A DNA stretch of 32,022 nucleotides from a virus, in the IMG/VR virus record IMGVR_UViG_3300042503_001307, positions 1-32,022 of that record, one strand, 5' to 3'. Under the pieces are notes generated by a model, which saw only the letters and a program-made list of their open reading frames with translations, had not been told where the DNA came from and ran no database searches. Every line of letters starts with the position of its first letter. Positions within the stretch are counted from its first letter, which is position 1. Below, piece after piece: positions 27,871 to 32,022 of this stretch. The position numbers and the translations under genes are program-made.

Positions 27871-30277
27871 TCCTATTATAATTAAAGAATTAACCATAAC
27901 ACATGGCAGAGATCCCGATAACATTAAATGGGAAATAATTAAAGATAATCAAAGTTTTGGTTATTTTGAAGATATTATTATAGAAGAAAGTATGTTGGGT
28001 ACAGTTCCTACTGGGACTCTAATATTAAAAGATCAGGGGGATATAGCAGCAGATTTTAATTTTACAGGAAAAGATAAATTAACAATAGTAATAATTGATA
28101 TTAGTGGACAAGAAAGAACATTTGATAATTTTTATATCTACCAAGTAAATAGACTAACAAATTATCAATCCAAAGAATCTCCAAAAGTAATTTCTTTAAA
28201 ATTTGTCGATGGTTGTTATTTTTCAAACTCAAAAGTATCTTTTGAGTTTGAAGAAGATATAAAGCTTATTTCAGCAGTAAATGATACTGATAATTGGATA
28301 AAAGATATTTTTCTGCAATATTTTCCAAATCAACAGGATAAATTTTGGGTTACAAAAAGTTCAAATTATGCTTGGTTAAAAAATAAAAATCTTACTTATC
28401 CAATAGGAAGAAGATTTGATAATACTAAATTTTTAACATTATTAAATTATCTTTCTGAATATGCTACATCAACACCACCTATAACAACTGAAAAGACAAA
28501 ACAAAGATCTTTTTTATATGATTCATCTTTAGTAGAGACTTCAACAAAACAAGGAACAGAATCAACACAAGAACCATTTCCAGATATGTTTTTCTGGAAG
28601 GACTTGCATACTATTAATTTTGCTTCAGTAAGAGAATTGATTGATACAGATCCTGTTTCTACATTTTCTGTAACAGAAACAGAAGCATATAGTGGTCCTA
28701 TTAGTTCTGTATCTACTCCAATTAAAATAGATTACATTGAACAATATACAACTTCATTTATGGATTTGGAAAACAATGGAGCATTTGCTTCTTATTATGA
28801 AAGAATAGATCCTAATCTAGATGATCCTATTGCATTTTTATTAGATCAAAGAAATTCTTTAACAAAAAAGAATGTCTATTATAATATTACTGATTTTGCT
28901 CCAATATCAACATATAACTTTTACGATAGCGTTACTACAAAATGGAAAGTCGCAGATGCACCAGAGGCTGAAAATTTTCCATTAGACTTAAATGATATTG
29001 TAATACCTCCAGAAAAACCATCTGATCCAATATATGTAAAAAGATTTTATGATCCCGATGGATATGGTTATTTTGATAATTTTACTGAAAATTCATCTTA
29101 TTCAGAACCAATCTATACTTATAGAACAAATTCTGGTTTTACTCTTTCTAGTGAGTATTCATCAAGAGCTTCGACTAATTATTGGCAATCTATGTTTGAT
29201 ATAGAGGAAGAAAATCCAAATGAAATAGTAGAAGATGCTGGTGGAGACAGCTTAAAAGAAGTTGCAAAAAAATATATTCAATTTAAAAAAATAAATGCAG
29301 AAAATACTGCACATTATTATAAACTTAGATCATTAAAAGAAAAATGGAATGTATACAAATATGTTATTTGTTGCATTTATAGGCCAGCTATAGAATCTTT
29401 CTGGGCATTAATTACTGGTGCTAGACAAATACCAGGACAAACATGGAGACAGGGAGTTGCATATGAATATGGTTGGTCAGAAGTAAATTTTTTCCCGACA
29501 GGTATTTCTGGATTTACTTTGGGTAGTTCTATTTCTCTTAGAAATCCAAAATTTGCTGTTAATTTTGGTTCTAGAATTTCTACCACAAATTTATATGAAA
29601 TTGTGCAAGAAGGAGAAGATCCTATTTTTCAGCCAGATGATGGTGGACCGAATCCGAGTCCAGTAATTTTTGATGAACAAGATCCATCTGCTTGGCCAAT
29701 AGGAACAACTCTTGAATATGCAACTTATGCTTATAATATAAATGAATTTTTTAATGGTCCGACAGCTAATGCAGGAAATTACGCTGGTCCTGGAACCAAT
29801 TTTAGTGTTTCTGACTATCCAGTAAACTTTTTTAATGTTCCTATTGGCGGATTTCATCCAGCTCTTTCAAATCGATATGACTATGGAATAGCTGGTCAAA
29901 TAGTTAGAATGTATCAAATAGATATTGCATCTATACCAGGAATAACTTTTAATAGACAATCATACGAATTAATGCCGTTCATTTATGTTTTTGATGTTGC
30001 TAATGATAAGGAAGGAACTTGCGATGTATCAACAGCATTAACTGCTACTGTATTGGCATCAGAATCTATTTGTATTCCACCTGAAGCTGATCCTCAATAT
30101 TGCTGTTGCATTTATGATGCTTCAATAGAGTGCCAGCAATCATCTAGCGGATATCCTTTAAACTGTGTGGATGTAGCTTGTTATAATCTAGTAATATCTT
30201 ATGATGATACTTGTATAAATTGTTGGTCTGAAACTTGTGCGTTTTTTGCTAGTGCTCTTTGTGGATGTACTTGTTAA
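27857..30277 (+). CDS. Large putative baseplate hub protein with cysteine-rich tail, 806 aa
   Basis: The product starts MAVADPIIIKELTITHGRDP. The first ~160 residues (VPTGTLILKDQGDIAADFNF, VIIDISGQERTFDNFYIYQV, KVISLKFVDGCYFSNSKVSF) are two beta-barrel-like halves like the N-terminus of gp27-type hub proteins, followed by WIKDIFLQYFP. The long middle part is beta-rich and unrecognised. The last 60 residues hold about 15 cysteines (YCCCIYD, CINCWSETC, LCGCTC), unusual for a phage hub. The next gene carries a hub-type C-terminal motif, so the hub may be split over two genes. Confidence 0.65.
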   Translation: MAVADPIIIKELTITHGRDPDNIKWEIIKDNQSFGYFEDIIIEESMLGTVPTGTLILKDQGDIAADFNFTGKDKLTIVIIDISGQERTFDNFYIYQVNRLTNYQSKESPKVISLKFVDGCYFSNSKVSFEFEEDIKLISAVNDTDNWIKDIFLQYFPNQQDKFWVTKSSNYAWLKNKNLTYPIGRRFDNTKFLTLLNYLSEYATSTPPITTEKTKQRSFLYDSSLVETSTKQGTESTQEPFPDMFFWKDLHTINFASVRELIDTDPVSTFSVTETEAYSGPISSVSTPIKIDYIEQYTTSFMDLENNGAFASYYERIDPNLDDPIAFLLDQRNSLTKKNVYYNITDFAPISTYNFYDSVTTKWKVADAPEAENFPLDLNDIVIPPEKPSDPIYVKRFYDPDGYGYFDNFTENSSYSEPIYTYRTNSGFTLSSEYSSRASTNYWQSMFDIEEENPNEIVEDAGGDSLKEVAKKYIQFKKINAENTAHYYKLRSLKEKWNVYKYVICCIYRPAIESFWALITGARQIPGQTWRQGVAYEYGWSEVNFFPTGISGFTLGSSISLRNPKFAVNFGSRISTTNLYEIVQEGEDPIFQPDDGGPNPSPVIFDEQDPSAWPIGTTLEYATYAYNINEFFNGPTANAGNYAGPGTNFSVSDYPVNFFNVPIGGFHPALSNRYDYGIAGQIVRMYQIDIASIPGITFNRQSYELMPFIYVFDVANDKEGTCDVSTALTATVLASESICIPPEADPQYCCCIYDASIECQQSSSGYPLNCVDVACYNLVISYDDTCINCWSETCAFFASALCGCTC

Positions 30278-30278
30278 T

Positions 30279-30286
30279 AATAAATA
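30279..30286 (+). promoter_or_regulatory. Late promoter-like box, five bases before an ATG
   Basis: AATAAATA (one mismatch), TTGTT, then ATG at 30292; the geometry again predicts an RNA that starts at the start codon. Confidence 0.5.
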
Positions 30287-30291
30287 TTGTT

Positions 30292-31011
30292 ATGTCTAGC
30301 AACTTTATTTTACAATCTTTAATACAAGCTCCGGGTCTTGTTGGGCAAATAAATGAAAAATATGCAGAGCACAAGAACTATAAATGTGCAAATCCTGGAG
30401 CAGTTGGCGGAAAAATTTCAACAATAAACCAATGCGAAGATTTATTTTTTAAAGATTTAGATGGCGAATGGTTACCGGGAATAACATTTAGACCAAAAGA
30501 ACCAGAACCATCAAATATTGATATAGATACTGCATTTAAAAGTTTAAATGGTTGCACATTTTTAGAAACCGAATTGGGATATGAGTACCTTGGATGTAAT
30601 TTTTCAGATCCAGATGCTGTTTTTAGTTGCAATTGCCCCATAGTTGGAACTAAATATCCAAAACTATTAAAAATAGCAACAAAAAATGCAACATTTTGGA
30701 ATACTGATTTAAAAGTTCCTCTTATGCGCGGAGCATTTAAAACTTTATTAGATGCTTATAAAATTAAAATAAGAGTAACTGGAACATTTAGAGTTTGGCC
30801 TGGTAATATTGTTGAAATAATTGATCCTCCCCATCCAGAATATCAAATAGCAGATCGTAAATTAAATGGAAAATGGTTAGTTTTAAGTATGTCTCATAGA
30901 ATTTTTAAAGATAGACATCATGAAACTACTTTAATATTATCTGCTCTTCCAAATTCTGGTTTCTTTAATTCTTTTAAATCAAATATTCAAGATATAAATA
31001 TACAGACATGA
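30292..31011 (+). CDS. Baseplate hub-like protein, C-terminal barrel, 239 aa
   Basis: The product starts MSSNFILQSLIQAPGLVGQI at 30292; the longer frame from 30259 lies inside the preceding gene. Residues about 160-230 (GTFRVWPGNIVEIIDPPHPE, LNGKWLVLSMSHRIFKDRHH, ETTLILSAL) match the C-terminal part of hub proteins in contractile tails (a W/G-x-P/R-G-D/N-x-V strand, then LSGxWLVxxxxH). The N-terminal half has several cysteines. It overlaps gp25 as ATGA. Confidence 0.68.
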   Translation: MSSNFILQSLIQAPGLVGQINEKYAEHKNYKCANPGAVGGKISTINQCEDLFFKDLDGEWLPGITFRPKEPEPSNIDIDTAFKSLNGCTFLETELGYEYLGCNFSDPDAVFSCNCPIVGTKYPKLLKIATKNATFWNTDLKVPLMRGAFKTLLDAYKIKIRVTGTFRVWPGNIVEIIDPPHPEYQIADRKLNGKWLVLSMSHRIFKDRHHETTLILSALPNSGFFNSFKSNIQDINIQT

Positions 31012-31385
31012 GCTTAAAGGATTTAGATATTTACTTTAGAACGAATGCTCAAAACGACATAAATAGCATTTCACAAACATTTTTTGTAAAACAACAAATA
31101 AAAAATATATGTGTAACTGAAATTAATGGTTTTAGATTTAATAAAAATATTGGCTCTGCACTAGATGAATTAAAATTCAACAATAGTAAATCTAGACAAA
31201 TTTATTTATTAAATTATCTTGAATCAAAATGTAAATTACTTATAAAAGGATTACAAACTATTGCATTTTCTGTGGATAGATCTGATATTTTTAATAGAAA
31301 AATCTATTTTAATGTCAATTATAGCAAAAATTCCGATTCTTCTTCATTGACTAATTCTTCGTTCAAATTTTATTTAAATAAATAA
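31008..31385 (+). CDS. 25: gp25-like baseplate wedge subunit, 125 aa
   Basis: gp25 is a small lysozyme-related wedge protein that helps sheath assembly in contractile tails. The product starts MSLKDLDIYFRTNAQNDINS; INGFRFNKNIGSALDELKFN matches the GxRPFxPxfGcdlxdlLF core of the family and the C-terminal strand KIYFNVNYS ends it. T4 gp25 is 132 residues. It overlaps the preceding gene by four bases and is followed within five bases by gp6, the same order as in T4. Confidence 0.78.
   Translation: MSLKDLDIYFRTNAQNDINSISQTFFVKQQIKNICVTEINGFRFNKNIGSALDELKFNNSKSRQIYLLNYLESKCKLLIKGLQTIAFSVDRSDIFNRKIYFNVNYSKNSDSSSLTNSSFKFYLNK
31377..31384 (+). promoter_or_regulatory. Late promoter-like box, five bases before the gp6 ATG
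   Basis: AATAAATA (one mismatch), ATTTT, then ATG at 31390. It overlaps the end of gp25. Confidence 0.5.
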
Positions 31386-31389
31386 TTTT

Positions 31390-32022
31390 ATGAATGAACC
31401 AAAAAATATAGATCTTATCAATCTTGATTATAATGATCTAAAAGAAAATCTAAGAACATATTTAAAATCAACTAGTTACGCAAATACTTTTGATTTTAAT
31501 AGTGAAGGTACAGCAATTGATATGTTGCTGGGGATATTTACATATAACAATTTAATTTGGTTGCATTATTTGCATGCTCTTAATAATGAAAGTTTTATTG
31601 ATAGTGCTCAAAAAACAAGTTCTTTGGTAAAATTATTACAGACAAATGGTTTTACTGCCAATAGATACAAATCTTCAACTTGTCTTGTATCGTTTAGTAA
31701 GATTAATAGCTCTGTTGCTGAAATCGATAGATTTGCCGTTTTACAAAATAAAAATTCAAATAATAATTTAATAAATTTTTATTATGTTGGTCCAAGAACA
31801 ACCGTTGATATTTCAACAACATTACAATTTTATTCTGGTTCTAAATTAGTTAAAAATTTAATTCCAACTGTAGATTATGATAATCAGGAAATAGAATTAC
31901 CAGATTCTAATGTTGATATTAGAACAATTGTTGTAAATATTAATGATGAATATTGGACTAATTATACAAATGAACCAATAATAGGAACAAATGAAACATC
32001 AAAAATATTTTTTACTGTAAAT
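31390..32022 (+). CDS. 6: gp6-like baseplate wedge protein, N-terminal part (runs off right edge)
   Basis: gp6 forms the inner wedge ring of the baseplate. The frame is open from 31390 to the window end (211 residues; T4 gp6 has 660). It starts MNEPKNIDLINLDYNDLKEN and has LRTYLKSTSYANTFDFNSEG, AIDMLLGIFTYNNLIWLHYL and NNESFIDSAQKTSSLVKLLQ, the conserved gp6/J-type opening (L..YL......  DF.gS....L.dl.AYN......  NESFl.SA..r..v). It directly follows gp25, as in T4. Confidence 0.85.
   Translation, partial: MNEPKNIDLINLDYNDLKENLRTYLKSTSYANTFDFNSEGTAIDMLLGIFTYNNLIWLHYLHALNNESFIDSAQKTSSLVKLLQTNGFTANRYKSSTCLVSFSKINSSVAEIDRFAVLQNKNSNNNLINFYYVGPRTTVDISTTLQFYSGSKLVKNLIPTVDYDNQEIELPDSNVDIRTIVVNINDEYWTNYTNEPIIGTNETSKIFFTVN

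Overview
The window is part of a tailed, contractile (T4-like) bacteriophage genome. The clearest markers are relatives of T4 gp32 (22812-23684), gp33 (22517-22741), gp4 (complement 25876-26304), gp26 (complement 24531-25217), a gp19-family tube protein (complement 25244-25879), a gp48/gp54-like tube cap (26330-27118), gp25 (31008-31385) and the start of gp6 (31390 to the right edge). TATAAATA-type late promoters support the same assignment. The phage also carries four tRNA genes and its own GMP reductase (guaC). No host gene, insertion sequence or CRISPR array is visible.

Layout. (1) 1-3.66 kb: a visibly G+C-rich block transcribed leftwards, with a DUF932 protein that runs off the left edge and five small genes of unknown function. 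Promoters are compact, sigma70-like, with a 16-bp spacer; most leaders begin with a stem-loop. (2) 3.6-4.08 kb: a gene-free region with a 28-bp tandem repeat, a rightward promoter, repeated GGGTCCCC elements and an intrinsic terminator, possibly an orphan RNA. (3) 4.08-14.94 kb: A+T-rich late genes on both strands. Many encode virion-like proteins, coiled-coil N-termini, glycine-rich tails, thrombospondin-type-3-like repeats, a GP88-like domain and a lysozyme-like domain; several start with a short peptide resembling the T4 capsid-targeting sequence. (4) 14.94-18.78 kb: an intermediate-composition block with Shine-Dalgarno sites: guaC, a conserved phage protein, tRNA-Arg(UCU), tRNA-Gln(CUG), tRNA-Gly(UCC), a deaminase-like protein, small genes, and a structured RNA followed by tRNA-Ile(UAU). 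(5) 18.8-22.5 kb: A+T-rich late genes including a nucleotidyltransferase-like protein and two large virion-like proteins. (6) 22.5-23.7 kb: gp33 and gp32. (7) 23.7-32.0 kb: the tail tube, baseplate and head-completion module.

How it fits together. Host-type promoters drive the G+C-richer early or metabolic genes. gp33 probably couples the sliding clamp to late transcription from TATAAATA promoters, several of which end exactly five bases before a start codon and so predict leaderless late mRNAs. GMP reductase and the tRNAs that read AGA, GGA and AUA suit an A+T-rich phage in a host of different composition. The 16-bp-spacer promoter appears in the G+C-rich block, in the tRNA block and before gp32, so the composition change looks like a real property of one genome and not an assembly chimera. 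Points most worth a second look are the 5'-terminal hairpins, the structured RNA before tRNA-Ile, the orphan RNA region at 3.8-4.07 kb, the possible leaderless late mRNAs, the packaged-protein signature on enzyme-like genes, and a possible -1 frameshift after gp26.
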